From assembly GCF_004331675.1 (NCBI RefSeq), contig NZ_SJSN01000006.1, forward strand, positions 240,161 to 304,160: a stretch of DNA of 64,000 nucleotides, in the 5' to 3' direction. The notes beneath the pieces were generated by a model, which ran no database searches, had not been told where the DNA came from, and worked only from the letters and a program-made list of their open reading frames with translations. Source of the stretch: Pedobacter frigidisoli (GTDB taxonomy: Bacteria; Bacteroidota; Bacteroidia; Sphingobacteriales; Sphingobacteriaceae). Positions 1 to 9,272 of this stretch are shown piece after piece (the first letter of the stretch is position 1; each line of letters starts with the position of its first letter). The position numbers and the translations under genes were made by a program.

Positions 1-1499
1 TTTTATCAATCGCAGCAAATGGCACCGATAAAGGAACCATCACTTATCACTTAAAAAACAATGTAAGTGGTGTGGCAAATATTACCGTTACGGTAATGGA
101 TAACGGCGGAACAGACTTTGGAGGCGTAAATAAAATCTCTAAAACATTCAAATTAACGGTTACAGCGGCTGCAACAGGAACAATAACTGGAACAACAGCT
201 GTATGTTTAAATGGTACAGCGCCAACCATCACTTTTACGGGTGCAAATGGAATAGCTCCATACACATTTACCTACAACATTAATGGAGGAACAAGTCAAA
301 CGATTACTACAGCCGGAACAAATTCTACAGTAACAGTTACTGCTCCAGCTACGGTTGCAGGCACTTTTACTTACAACTTAGTGAATGTTAAGGATGCAAA
401 CTGCGGCCAGCCACAAACTGGAACAGCAACGGTAACAGTTAGGGCTTTAGCAACTGCAAGCATTTCTGGTTCAACAGCCATTCCGCAAAACGGTACTGCT
501 CCAGTAATTACTTTTACCGGCGCAAACGGAACTGCTCCATATACTTTCACCTACAATATCAATGGTGGAACAGGCAGAACAGTAACTTCAACGGGAAATA
601 CGGCAACAGTTTCTGTACCAACTACAGCTGTAGGAACGTTCGTTTATAATCTTATAAGCGTTGCTGATGTAAATTGCGGTCAGGCGCAAACAGGTTCGGC
701 AACTGTATTGGTTCGTCCATTACCAGTAGCAACCATCGCAGGAACAACTTCAGTTTGTATTTTCAGCACATCGCCTGCGGTTACTTTTACAGGCTCGGTT
801 GGAACAGCGCCTTACACTTTTACTTACACGGTAAATGGAAGTAGCAACAGAACGGTTACCACAAATTCAACAACAGCAACAGTTAGTGCCCCAACTGGAA
901 CAGCTGGAACTTTTACTTATACATTAGTCAGCGTTGCCGATGCTTATGCAAATCAATTGCAAACTGGAGCAGCTACGGTTACGGTAAATCCGTTACCTAT
1001 CGTTTCCATCAGCAGCAATAAAGGCGTATCTATTTCAAAAGGCGACGCAATTATCTTATCAGCAACTGGCGGTACACAATACAGCTGGACAGGTGCAGAA
1101 ATTACTGGCGGACAAACAACTGCGGCAGCAATCATTAGACCAAAACAAAGCGGAACCTACAAAGTAACGGTTACCAATGCAAGTGGCTGTGTAAGCGATC
1201 AATCCATCACCATTACGGTTATTGATGATTATAAATTAGAGGCAAGCACGGTAGTTACGCCAAATGGCGATGGTTATAATGATAAGTTCATCATCAAAAA
1301 CATCGATTATTATCCTAACAATACTTTGAAGATTTTTGATAAGGCGGGTCGAATTTTGTACACGAAACATACCTACGCCAACGATTGGGATGGAACTGTA
1401 AATGGTAGTCCACTTTCTGAGGGAACCTACTACTACATTATCGATTTGGGAACAGGCATCGGTACTTTCAAAGGATTCATTAACATCATTAGAGACTAA
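1..1499 (+). CDS. Multi-repeat surface adhesin with type IX secretion (type B) C-terminal domain, 5'-truncated
   Basis: The reading frame is open to the left edge, so the true start lies outside the window. The visible part has three Ig/SprB-like repeats of about 90 residues, starting near bases 174, 453 and 723, each with a GTAPYTFTY-type core, then a different Ig-like module from about base 996. The last ~95 residues (TPNGDGYNDKF, LKIFDKAGRIL, W-DG, EGTYYYII) are the gliding-motility-associated C-terminal domain that directs export by the type IX system. It is probably exported and surface-attached; the ligand is unknown. PorP/SprF follows 8 bp later, the usual partner for type B substrates. 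The family is well supported; adhesion is inferred. Confidence 0.88.
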   Translation, partial: LSIAANGTDKGTITYHLKNNVSGVANITVTVMDNGGTDFGGVNKISKTFKLTVTAAATGTITGTTAVCLNGTAPTITFTGANGIAPYTFTYNINGGTSQTITTAGTNSTVTVTAPATVAGTFTYNLVNVKDANCGQPQTGTATVTVRALATASISGSTAIPQNGTAPVITFTGANGTAPYTFTYNINGGTGRTVTSTGNTATVSVPTTAVGTFVYNLISVADVNCGQAQTGSATVLVRPLPVATIAGTTSVCIFSTSPAVTFTGSVGTAPYTFTYTVNGSSNRTVTTNSTTATVSAPTGTAGTFTYTLVSVADAYANQLQTGAATVTVNPLPIVSISSNKGVSISKGDAIILSATGGTQYSWTGAEITGGQTTAAAIIRPKQSGTYKVTVTNASGCVSDQSITITVIDDYKLEASTVVTPNGDGYNDKFIIKNIDYYPNNTLKIFDKAGRILYTKHTYANDWDGTVNGSPLSEGTYYYIIDLGTGIGTFKGFINIIRD

Positions 1500-1507
1500 T
1501 TACAGAC

Positions 1508-2428
1508 ATGAAAGCAATTACAAAAAACATAAAGCAAATGCGTCGCGTAACGTTTCTATTTGCAGCAAGCACCCTATTTTTTAATACGGCAAAAGCACAG
1601 ATTCTGCCTTTAAATGCGCAATATTTTCAGAACCGATATTTAATTAATCCATCAATGGCGGGTATTAATGAGGGTTTTAACATCAATGGAAGTTTTCGTA
1701 AGCAGTGGTCTAATATTCCGGGCGCACCGATTACCCAAAGCGTAACCTTAGATCAACAAGTAAACAAAGTGGGCTGGGGTGTAAATATTTACAACGAGAA
1801 ATCGGGAGGAATTCAGCGCACCAAAGCCGTTGGAACATTTGCTTACCATTTACCTTTAAGTGATGATGACCAGAAGTTAAACTTCGGTATTTCATTTGGC
1901 GCTAGTCAGGATAAATTGGATCTAAGCAGTGTTAGAAATAGCGATTTGAACGACCCATCTATCGCCCGTTTTAACGACAGAGGTTATTATTTAGATGGTG
2001 ATTTCGGTGTTTCTTATACTTCAAAAGGCTTAACCGTTGAGGGAGCTGTTCCAAACATGCGCTCAGTTTTCAGAAAAGATGATTTAAACTTTGCTGATAA
2101 ACCTACATTTTATTCTGCTGTAGGTTATAAATTTAATTTAGGAACGGGAATTAATGGAATCAGTTTAGAGCCTAAAGGTGTTTTCAGGGGAATTAAAAAT
2201 TATAAAAACCTTTGGGATGCTGGTGTAAATGCAAATTTCGCAAACGATAAATTATATGTGATGGCAATGTACCACAATACACAAAACGCAACAGTGGGTT
2301 TCGGAATGAACTATAAATCAACATTGTATTTTATGGCCTATTACAATACGGCAACATCTGCAATTGCAGGTTACACCGATGGCGATTTTGAAGTAAATAT
2401 TAGGGTTAATATTGGGAAGAAACCATAA
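1508..2428 (+). CDS. PorP/SprF family type IX secretion outer-membrane protein
   Basis: A 306-residue protein. The N-terminus has a basic stretch, a hydrophobic segment (TFLFAASTLFF) and a likely signal-peptidase site before QILPLNAQ. The opening of the mature part (QYFQNRYLINPSMAGIN) is the family hallmark, followed by alternating strands typical of an outer-membrane beta-barrel and a terminal strand ending NIRVNIGKKP. Proteins of this family anchor or help export a partner carrying the type B sorting domain, and the adhesin immediately upstream has that domain, so the two probably form one unit. The ATG at 1508 is chosen because it gives a complete signal peptide. Confidence 0.9.
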   Translation: MKAITKNIKQMRRVTFLFAASTLFFNTAKAQILPLNAQYFQNRYLINPSMAGINEGFNINGSFRKQWSNIPGAPITQSVTLDQQVNKVGWGVNIYNEKSGGIQRTKAVGTFAYHLPLSDDDQKLNFGISFGASQDKLDLSSVRNSDLNDPSIARFNDRGYYLDGDFGVSYTSKGLTVEGAVPNMRSVFRKDDLNFADKPTFYSAVGYKFNLGTGINGISLEPKGVFRGIKNYKNLWDAGVNANFANDKLYVMAMYHNTQNATVGFGMNYKSTLYFMAYYNTATSAIAGYTDGDFEVNIRVNIGKKP

Positions 2429-2657
2429 CATGTCGTCATGCTGAACTTGTTTCAGAATCTTAGCTGTAAAAGTTTAGCCACAGATTCCATTCAGCGTCTT
2501 TCTGAACTTGATTCAGAATATTTTTGAAAGAAACAATAAATCAATAGCCGCAGATTCGCAGATTTTAAATCTATGAATTTGTGGCTTTTTTGCTTTCCGA
2601 GTTTTAATTGCCACAGAAGCTCAGAATACACAGAAAGTAACCTTTAGCTATAGCATT

Positions 2658-2739
2658 AAACCTCTATCCGCCTATCGGCACCTTTCTCCTTTAAGAGAAA
2701 GGGCTTGTAACAAAAACTTACTACTCCTTGCAATTTCCA
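2658..2739 (+). repeat. 82-bp direct repeat, copy 1
   Basis: This segment matches 3039-3120 in the same orientation with a single visible mismatch (AGGGCTTG against AGAGCTTG). It starts AAACCTCTATCC and ends CAATTTCCA. The copies lie 381 bp apart and bracket the palindromic element near 2940. Confidence 0.9.
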
Positions 2740-3038
2740 ACTTGCTATTCCGCCCTGCAATCCAGCCTAGAAACTGATGGCAGGAGAAAACGTCAAAGCT
2801 TTCGCAGAAAAAATTCAAAACACCAAATCCAAGGCATCGCGTACTCTGCGATTCTTCATCGCAGCTTGTGATGCCGCAATAAAAGCTTTGACGAATTTAT
2901 CCAACATCAGTACCAAGACTTGGGTTTTTGGTTACTTTTGGGCTAAGCCAAAAGTGACTAAGCCCGCCGGCTAGGAGGCTCCAAAACATCCTTTTAACAA
3001 CCCAAAAAAACATTTCTCAGCAAGCCAGTCTAGCGAAA

Positions 3039-3120
3039 AAACCTCTATCCGCCTATCGGCACCTTTCTCCTTTAAGAGAAAGAGCTTGTAACAAAAACTT
3101 ACTACTCCTTGCAATTTCCA
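3039..3120 (+). repeat. 82-bp direct repeat, copy 2
   Basis: Second copy of the segment at 2658-2739. Similarity stops soon after CAATTTCCA, so the unit ends near 3120. Confidence 0.9.
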
Positions 3121-3208
3121 CCTTACTATCCAGCTTAGTATATAATCTTAAAAATTACATTTATATTAATCTGCGAATCTGCGGCCAACTTTTTCTTATT
3201 TTTACCTC

Positions 3209-4360
3209 ATGCCAAAACTCATCAACCTCGAAGTATTTCAACGTTTCTTTAAATCCGGACAAGTTGGAGGCTTTCTACTTCTCATCTGCGTGGCCATCTC
3301 CCTCCTCATAGCAAACACCGCATCAAAGGAAAGCTTTGAAGCTTTTTTAGAAACGAAACTTGGATTTGGCTCAGTTAACTACACCGTATTGGCATGGATT
3401 AATGATGCCTTTATGGCGATATTCTTCTTACTGGTCGGACTAGAAATAAAACGTGAATTAGTCGAGGGTGAATTATCGTCAGTTAAAAGCGCTGCTCTCC
3501 CGGTAATCGCCGCTTTGGGTGGAATGCTTATTCCGGCATTAATCTATACCCTCTTTAACAAAGGAACAGATACCGCTGGCGGTTGGGGAATCCCGATGGC
3601 GACTGACATTGCTTTTGCTTTGGCCATTATTGCCATGCTCGGTAAAAGTGTTCCAACTAGTTTAAAGATCTTTTTAGCGGCTCTGGCCATTGTTGATGAT
3701 TTAGGTGCAATCCTTGTTATCGCCATTTTCTACACCAACCAAATTCATTTTGAATACTTAGCGATGGCGGGCGGGATTTTAGTTTTATTGAGCTTGATGA
3801 ACTATTTCGGCGTAAAGAATTTAATATTCTATTTAATCCCAGGTATATTCCTTTGGTACTTCATTCATCATTCGGGCATTCACGCCACCATTGCAGGTGT
3901 GCTTTTGGCTTTCACCATACCTACAAATGAAACCGATGTTTTATCTCCTCTGGAGAAATTAGAACACGCTTTAACCGTTCCTGTAAACTATTTAATTATG
4001 CCAATTTTCGCCTTGGCGAATACCAATATCACCTTTCAAAAAGAAATGATTTCGGGTTTAATTTCTCCTTTGGGCTTGGGAATTATCGTAGGCTTATTTG
4101 TAGGAAAAACCATTGGCGTTACTTCCTTTAGCTGGCTAGCTGTGAAACTCAAATGGGCCGATTTACCAACTGGTGCCGGCTGGAAACATGTTATAGGTTT
4201 GGGTATGTTAGCAGGCATCGGTTTTACGATGTCGATATTTATTGCTTTGTTATCTTTCAGCGATGTGCTGCATGTTTCAGAGGCGAAGTTTGCGATATTA
4301 ACGGCTTCGGTATTATCGGGTGTGGTGGGTTTTGTGTTTTTGAAATCGCTGAGGAATTAA
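3209..4360 (+). CDS. nhaA: Na+/H+ antiporter NhaA
   Basis: A 383-residue inner-membrane protein of the usual NhaA length with about 11-12 hydrophobic segments. Family signatures are the early FFLLVGLEIKREL, the ATDIAFALAI segment and IVDDLGAILVIA, whose adjacent aspartates are the ion-binding pair of NhaA. It exchanges internal sodium for external protons and contributes to pH and salt homeostasis. It is transcribed alone and followed by a hairpin terminator at 4499-4519. The ATG at 3209 gives the normal cytoplasmic amphipathic N-terminus (LEVFQRFFKSGQVGG). Confidence 0.96.
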   Translation: MPKLINLEVFQRFFKSGQVGGFLLLICVAISLLIANTASKESFEAFLETKLGFGSVNYTVLAWINDAFMAIFFLLVGLEIKRELVEGELSSVKSAALPVIAALGGMLIPALIYTLFNKGTDTAGGWGIPMATDIAFALAIIAMLGKSVPTSLKIFLAALAIVDDLGAILVIAIFYTNQIHFEYLAMAGGILVLLSLMNYFGVKNLIFYLIPGIFLWYFIHHSGIHATIAGVLLAFTIPTNETDVLSPLEKLEHALTVPVNYLIMPIFALANTNITFQKEMISGLISPLGLGIIVGLFVGKTIGVTSFSWLAVKLKWADLPTGAGWKHVIGLGMLAGIGFTMSIFIALLSFSDVLHVSEAKFAILTASVLSGVVGFVFLKSLRN

Positions 4361-4498
4361 GTTTAGTACATAGGAAACAGAGGCTATCAAAGAGCGTACG
4401 GAATTTTATACCAAGTAACTCCAATATTTCGAGTAAATGAGGTTTTCAGTAAACTGAATTTAAAAAAATCTTATTAGCTAACAGTTGTATAAATAAAA

Positions 4499-4519
4499 AA
4501 CCCGAGGCTTGCTCGGGTT
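4499..4519. terminator. Hairpin terminator between nhaA and the HipA-like pair
   Basis: AACCCGAG and CTCGGGTT form a perfect 8-bp stem with a 5-base loop. A run of six A precedes it on the plus strand, so the T-tail serves the minus strand. It lies in the convergent gap and may act in both directions. Confidence 0.8.
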
Positions 4520-4579
4520 ATAAATGTTTTTATAGTGCAGAAATAATGCTTTTTAAAGCATGACCCTCAAAATTATAGG

Positions 4580-4972
4580 TTATTTTAACTGTAATTTGAA
4601 CGGGTTATTTACAGAATATTCGCCAAATAATTCTAACAGTTTAACTGTATTTTTACTTTCTGTTGGATGTTTTGCGATGTATTCTTGAACACGTGGCTGC
4701 TTAAGTGATGGGATACGGTTAGAAAAAAATGGCCATAGAATTTCAGATTTATATGACTTATCTAAATCCGGAAAATCAATTAGAGGTGTTATTTCATTCT
4801 GTTTTTTAAATAACTCTGAATATTCAAATATCCATTTGTTATTAATAAATTTTAAAGAACCCATCTCCAGATCTTGATATTTTAATGCAAAAAGATGACT
4901 AGTCTCTTGATGTTCAAGTGAAATTGGATGAGTTGTTTTATTAGAAAATATTTTTTTTAATTTATTTATCAT
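4580..4972 (-). CDS. HipA N-terminal subdomain protein (HipS-like)
   Basis: This 130-residue protein resembles the N-terminal subdomain 1 of HipA kinases, here as a separate polypeptide. It has a short strand pair (MGSLKFINNKWIFEYS), a segment ending PLIDFPDL and a WPFFSNRIPS stretch corresponding to the PFF-N-LPEG region of HipA. It starts 11 bp inside the end of the HipA-like kinase gene, so the two are translationally coupled. In the known three-part HipBST system the equivalent small protein HipS restrains the kinase HipT, but lies upstream of it; here it is downstream, and no HipB-like DNA-binding gene is adjacent. A neutralising role is inferred only. Confidence 0.72.
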   Translation of the reverse strand: MINKLKKIFSNKTTHPISLEHQETSHLFALKYQDLEMGSLKFINNKWIFEYSELFKKQNEITPLIDFPDLDKSYKSEILWPFFSNRIPSLKQPRVQEYIAKHPTESKNTVKLLELFGEYSVNNPFKLQLK

Positions 4973-5987
4973 AAGAATTGTTCAAAAGAATTTTGCTTAT
5001 TTTTTCAAATCTGTTTGTTAAAACATAATCGATAACTTTTATCCTCTCTTTAATAAACAAATTACTAAAGTTTTTGTGTAATTTATTTAAAATTAAATCA
5101 AGTTTATTTCTATCTGTCCAAACTTTTATGTGAGCTGCATTGAAGCAACTATTTTGATGTAAATGATTGATTAAATCAAAGTGGTTACACTTCGCATTAT
5201 TAGGAACGCTAATTTTTGGAACTGAATTTATAACGTATTTAGTGAGTTGTATCTTATCATTACTTGCCAATTCTTTGTACAAAGATATAACTTTTTCATC
5301 AGAATAATTCCATAGCAGACCTCTGGCAGTATCATAAATAGGTGAAAAGTAAGGCTTATGGTGGTTTTTAATGTGCGAAATTACACCCCAGTTATAATAA
5401 TGCCTATCATTATTACCAGAGAGTGCATCGAATAAAATCATGTGCAAAAAGCTGTCTATTATTTCATCTGCATCATCGTGAAAAACTTTTCGAAGTGCAA
5501 ATAATACATCTTCAATGTTAATCTCGCCTTTAAGCTTGTTATTTCTATCTAGTTCATCAATCCATTCTGTATTAGGTTCATTTAAATAACTGGTTAAAAT
5601 ATTTGCACCATGACTCAATAACTGTTCATCTGAATGGAAGTGCTGACTTAAATACCTAACATAGTCTTCTGCAAAAATTAATTTTGAATTAGCAATCGAA
5701 ATATCAAAACTCTGGCCTAAAACTGTTAAAAAATGTTCTGTAATACTTTCATTAGGATACCATTTGTGCCCAATTTTCGCAATATATTTTTTCCAGGTTT
5801 TAGTGTTACTCTTTTTACCCTCCTTATAAACGTAAAGCCTGATTAAATCTTTTGGTGCATCGCCGCCAACAGTTTCTGATAATACTACTACTTGATGGCT
5901 TTTGGCCACATAAAATTGGTTTATTGAGGGAACAAAACCCGACCGCTTTTCAATTTTATAAGAAATTAATTTTTTGCTTTTTTTCAA
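4962..5987 (-). CDS. HipA-like protein kinase lacking the N-terminal subdomain (HipT-like)
   Basis: A 341-residue protein. Kinase features in order: Lys71 in YIAKIG (ATP-binding lysine), Glu80 in YPNESITEH, the catalytic loop GNNDRHYYNWG with Asp194 and Asn199, and the metal-binding Asp219 in SPIYDTARG. This order fits the HipA/PI4K-like fold, and all key residues appear present, so it may phosphorylate a protein target such as a tRNA synthetase, as HipA does. The only start that keeps the frame is TTG at 5987, preceded by AAAGGA. The hsdR stop lies 21 bp upstream in the same frame, which suggests co-transcription with the restriction genes. The target is unknown. Confidence 0.75.
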   Translation of the reverse strand: MKKSKKLISYKIEKRSGFVPSINQFYVAKSHQVVVLSETVGGDAPKDLIRLYVYKEGKKSNTKTWKKYIAKIGHKWYPNESITEHFLTVLGQSFDISIANSKLIFAEDYVRYLSQHFHSDEQLLSHGANILTSYLNEPNTEWIDELDRNNKLKGEINIEDVLFALRKVFHDDADEIIDSFLHMILFDALSGNNDRHYYNWGVISHIKNHHKPYFSPIYDTARGLLWNYSDEKVISLYKELASNDKIQLTKYVINSVPKISVPNNAKCNHFDLINHLHQNSCFNAAHIKVWTDRNKLDLILNKLHKNFSNLFIKERIKVIDYVLTNRFEKISKILLNNSYDK

Positions 5988-6008
5988 GTTAAAATCCTTT
6001 AAAGTGAA

Positions 6009-8237
6009 TTACGCTATACTTTGATTTAAGCCGTCAATAATCTTGATGATTTTAAAAGCATCCTCATCTTCGAACAAACCTAAGATTCCATTTTGATTAA
6101 TGTCTGTAAAAGGCCTATCAAACAACATCGATTTATTAATTGTACCATTTTGAGTTAAATAGTCAATCAAGGTATTCATAAAGGTCATTTGCTCTGCTGA
6201 AATATTTGGACGATTGATAAAATCGGCAAACATCTCTTTGGCAACACTGGCTTCTAAACCAATAATTGAACGAATAAAAAGCACAAAATTTTCTCCGTTC
6301 AAAGCCTCATCAAGATGCGATGCTGCTTCAGGGTCTTCCTCAAACAAAAGGTTCTTAATCTGCGCTAACTCATCACCCGAGATGGGTTGATTATTTTTTA
6401 TTTTATTAATTACCAAGAATGTTCTATGTTTCCTTATAAAAGATTCAACTCTTGCTTTGTAAGTGGGCAAGCCCTCGTACGGAATCAAAATATCGTGTAT
6501 TTCAATCTGCCCCGTCAACTCATCAGTAAAATTAGTGTAAACTTGTGGTTGTTTAGGTTTATCCAAAAACTTCATCAATTCTCTTATTTCAATTCGAAAA
6601 TTTTCTAAAGCCTTTAAATCTATGTTTTGCCAAAAGGTATCATTAAGCGATTTTTTCAGTAAATCTTTCTTAGCCGCAACATGCGGAATGGTCGTTTGCT
6701 TTAGTAATTCGTTTGAAGTTGTTTTTACCTGCTGAATCAAATTGGCAATAGATTTGTCTTCATTCAGGTAATAATCCATTATACGGTAGCTAATTACATC
6801 GAGTTTTTTGGCATCGAAATCGGGGTCGGCATTTACAATTAACGCTGTAATTGTTTTATCGAGCGAGCGTACTTTATCTTCTGTTAAATTGTTCCAATAA
6901 TTACGGTCGGAGAAAGCCTTAATTAACCTTAAATAAGGCCTGTTAACGAAACTGTTCTCATCAAGCCTGATAACTTCGGCAAGTAATTCATCTAATAATT
7001 GATTTCTGAATTCATTCAACTCATCATCTTCAATTAAACTTTCCAGGCTTACTGCCAGCTTAACTTTTAGCTGAAATATTCTTTGTGTAATTGAAATGGT
7101 TGCTCCAGGTTCAATTCCTTTTGGGTTATCGCCAAAAAATTCAATATTCCCGCAATAATCAAAAATGTAAAATTCCTTTTTATCTTTTCCGATATCAAAA
7201 ACATCGGCACAAAGTCGTGTACCTCTACCCACCATTTGCCAGTATTTGGCACTCGAGCGCACAGGTTTAAAAAATACCAGATTTAAGATTTCAGGCACAT
7301 CTATACCTGTATCCAACATATCTACCGAAACTACAATTTGAGGAAGTTTATTGGCTTGCTTAAATAAATTAATTGTTTCTTCTGGTTGGTCTGATGAGTG
7401 TGTAACCACTTCCAGGAATTTACCTTTTAAGCTCGGGTACATTTTATTAAAGCAAGTTTCGATAAATCTTGCATGGCTTTGATTTTTAGCAAAAATGATG
7501 GTTTTGCCAATGGTATCGCCATTATTCACTTTCAGGCCTGTATCCATTAATAGCTGAAGTACCTTATAAACCGTATTCTCGTTAAACAACCATTCGTTTA
7601 AAGCTGCCGAATCAACTTCATCAGGAATATTATCCTCATTATCGGCAAAGGTTTCTTCATATTTTAGTTTATCCTCATCAGATAATTCTGCATACTTAAT
7701 ACCTTGCCTCGGAAATTTTAAAGGAACTTTTAAAGCCACGGGAGGCACTAAAAACTTATCATCAACAGCTCGGTTTAGCTCGTAAGAAAATGTTGGCACA
7801 CCAGTTTCCAGTTCAAAAAGTTCATAAGTATCTTTATGCGTTTCTTCCTTTGGTGTAGCGGTCAAGCCAAGCCTGATGGCATCGAAGTAATTAAAGATAG
7901 CTTTATACTTTTGATAAATAGAACGGTGGACTTCATCAAAAATAACCAAATCGAAATAACCCGGCGTAAACAAACGGCGCTCGCCAACAAACTCATTATC
8001 AATACAATTAATCATGGTTTGATAGGTAGAAAAAACCATTCGAACCTGGTCTGAAGTTTTATCCTTTGTTAAATTTACAGAAGTTAATTGTGGCAAATAA
8101 TCGTTAAAAGCACTTTTTGCCTGTGAAACCAATGGTGTTCTATCAGCCAGAAACAAAATCCTTTTTACATGATTTGTTCTGGTTAAAACATCAACAAAAG
8201 CTGCAGCAGTACGGGTTTTGCCACTGCCCGTTGCCAT
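6009..8237 (-). CDS. HsdR C-terminal fragment: SF2 translocase motor and C-terminal domain
   Basis: A 742-residue stretch beginning at an internal ATG with the Walker A motif ATGSGKT. It has FLADRTPLV (Ia), FDEVHRS (II, DEAH-like), LTATP (III) and MVGRGTRL (VI), then an EcoEI-type C-terminal region ending LFEDEDAFKIIKIIDGLN. The motor motifs are intact. Translation from this ATG would give a motor without the nuclease, which alone would not be expected to restrict DNA. The ATG is probably an internal methionine rather than a true start, since homologous HsdR sequence continues upstream of it. Confidence 0.85.
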   Translation of the reverse strand: MATGSGKTRTAAAFVDVLTRTNHVKRILFLADRTPLVSQAKSAFNDYLPQLTSVNLTKDKTSDQVRMVFSTYQTMINCIDNEFVGERRLFTPGYFDLVIFDEVHRSIYQKYKAIFNYFDAIRLGLTATPKEETHKDTYELFELETGVPTFSYELNRAVDDKFLVPPVALKVPLKFPRQGIKYAELSDEDKLKYEETFADNEDNIPDEVDSAALNEWLFNENTVYKVLQLLMDTGLKVNNGDTIGKTIIFAKNQSHARFIETCFNKMYPSLKGKFLEVVTHSSDQPEETINLFKQANKLPQIVVSVDMLDTGIDVPEILNLVFFKPVRSSAKYWQMVGRGTRLCADVFDIGKDKKEFYIFDYCGNIEFFGDNPKGIEPGATISITQRIFQLKVKLAVSLESLIEDDELNEFRNQLLDELLAEVIRLDENSFVNRPYLRLIKAFSDRNYWNNLTEDKVRSLDKTITALIVNADPDFDAKKLDVISYRIMDYYLNEDKSIANLIQQVKTTSNELLKQTTIPHVAAKKDLLKKSLNDTFWQNIDLKALENFRIEIRELMKFLDKPKQPQVYTNFTDELTGQIEIHDILIPYEGLPTYKARVESFIRKHRTFLVINKIKNNQPISGDELAQIKNLLFEEDPEAASHLDEALNGENFVLFIRSIIGLEASVAKEMFADFINRPNISAEQMTFMNTLIDYLTQNGTINKSMLFDRPFTDINQNGILGLFEDEDAFKIIKIIDGLNQSIA

Positions 8238-8285
8238 AATAAACAGTAAATCTCTTTTATAATTTAATAAAGATTCTTTGGCTCT

Positions 8286-9272
8286 TTATATGGATTCAAT
8301 TTGATAGTAGCGCCCAGCAATTGTTTTATCAACGGCTTGGTCTGCTATAGGTGTGGCAATTATACGGCGATTGATAAGCGTTTCTAAATCTTCTTCGCTG
8401 TAAAAACCCTGAACTTCGCGTGGCGGATAGTTTAAATCATCCCAAATGTAATGCTCGAAACCATTACTGGCGAATAAAATCGGGCGTGAACCAAATTCCT
8501 TTTCCAAGGCATCGGCATAGCGGCTTGCCTGTTTTAAACCTTTATCGCGACCATCTACCTTTGTTTTCTTAGCTTCTACAACTGCCAAAGCTTTGCCATC
8601 AGCACCGAATAAAACGTAATCTGCCCTATCGGTTCCGCTGGCGCTATGTTTTAATAAATATTCTGATTTTGTATCGATTGAATTTACATCCCAACCTGCT
8701 TCCATTAATAACAAATCGATGTAAAGTTCGCGGGTTAATGCTTCTGACGGACTATGATATTCAATACCTGTCGGCGTTTCAGTAACTACTTCTTTGAGTT
8801 TAATTTCTGCAAGCTGTGTAATTTCTTCATTTGCTTTTACGCCAATTTTCTTAATATCGAAAGGTTCGCTTTGTAACTTATCGCCATAATAGCTTACCAA
8901 CCATTGCGAAAAGGCGTGCAGGTTAATAATGCAGGTATAAGCATCTTTAAAACTGATTTTCTTTTTGCTAAAATGAACGGCATTATTCCCCGTTCTTCGA
9001 ATGGCATTAATATCGGTAAATAAAGTATTGCCAACCAAACGGACAAAACCAGGTTTGTGCATTAAGGCATTAAGGGTGTTCTCGTCATCATCGTAAATAA
9101 CATCTAAATTACGGTCGGTATCGAACATCCAGATAACCATTTCTTCTAATGCCTTGCGACAGAAAATAGCACAGGCTTCTGCATCTTCCTGCAAAAAGTT
9201 TTCGGCTTTATGGGCCTGCTCAAAAAAAGATTCAAAATTATCGGCTAGAAAATGAAAGTTACCTGAGGGCAT
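8286..9272 (-). CDS. HsdR N-terminal fragment: DUF4145-like plus PD-(D/E)XK nuclease
   Basis: This 328-residue fragment starts with a DUF4145-like helical region (FCRKALEEMVIWMF, residues ~40-130) followed by the HsdR nuclease domain (~185-270). The nuclease motif is RADYVLFG then AVVEAKKT, the Asp...Glu-X-Lys of PD-(D/E)XK enzymes. It ends just before the helicase Walker A motif. The ATG at 9272 begins MPSGNFHFLA. It is the first gene after the long repeat array that separates it from hsdS. Confidence 0.85.
   Translation of the reverse strand: MPSGNFHFLADNFESFFEQAHKAENFLQEDAEACAIFCRKALEEMVIWMFDTDRNLDVIYDDDENTLNALMHKPGFVRLVGNTLFTDINAIRRTGNNAVHFSKKKISFKDAYTCIINLHAFSQWLVSYYGDKLQSEPFDIKKIGVKANEEITQLAEIKLKEVVTETPTGIEYHSPSEALTRELYIDLLLMEAGWDVNSIDTKSEYLLKHSASGTDRADYVLFGADGKALAVVEAKKTKVDGRDKGLKQASRYADALEKEFGSRPILFASNGFEHYIWDDLNYPPREVQGFYSEEDLETLINRRIIATPIADQAVDKTIAGRYYQIESI

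Larger units (their letters stand above)
2429..3208. repeat. Repeat-rich gap with no convincing gene
   Basis: This 780-bp gap holds pieces of several repeat families. Near 2430-2525 there are CATGCTGAAC/TTCAGAAT type repeats. Near 2550 and 3170 there are CGCAGATT-type repeats. An 82-bp direct repeat bounds the centre. Around 2930-2955 there is a palindrome (ACTTTTGG, 6-base loop, CCAAAAGT). A 65-codon frame at 2777-2974 lies inside this repeated material and does not look like a protein gene. Confidence 0.75.
6009..9272 (-). pseudogene. hsdR: Type I restriction enzyme R subunit (hsdR) interrupted by one in-frame stop
   Basis: Two open frames (9272-8286 and 8237-6009) are the front and rear of one HsdR of about 1,087 residues, a normal length. 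The 48 bases between them are in the same frame and read as good HsdR sequence (RAKESLLNYKRDLLFI) straight into MATGSGKT. The only defect is TAA at 8288-8286 after YYQIESI, where lysine or glutamine would be expected (one base change from AAA or CAA). HsdR is the ATP-driven translocase and nuclease of type I restriction. As read, a full protein needs stop readthrough; otherwise restriction is off or depends on two fragments associating. Confidence 0.88.

Noticed and set aside
2777..2974. Plus-strand 65-codon frame
   Set aside because: It lies in repeat material and its C-terminal part is a translation of a palindromic intergenic element; no domain or ribosome binding site stands out.
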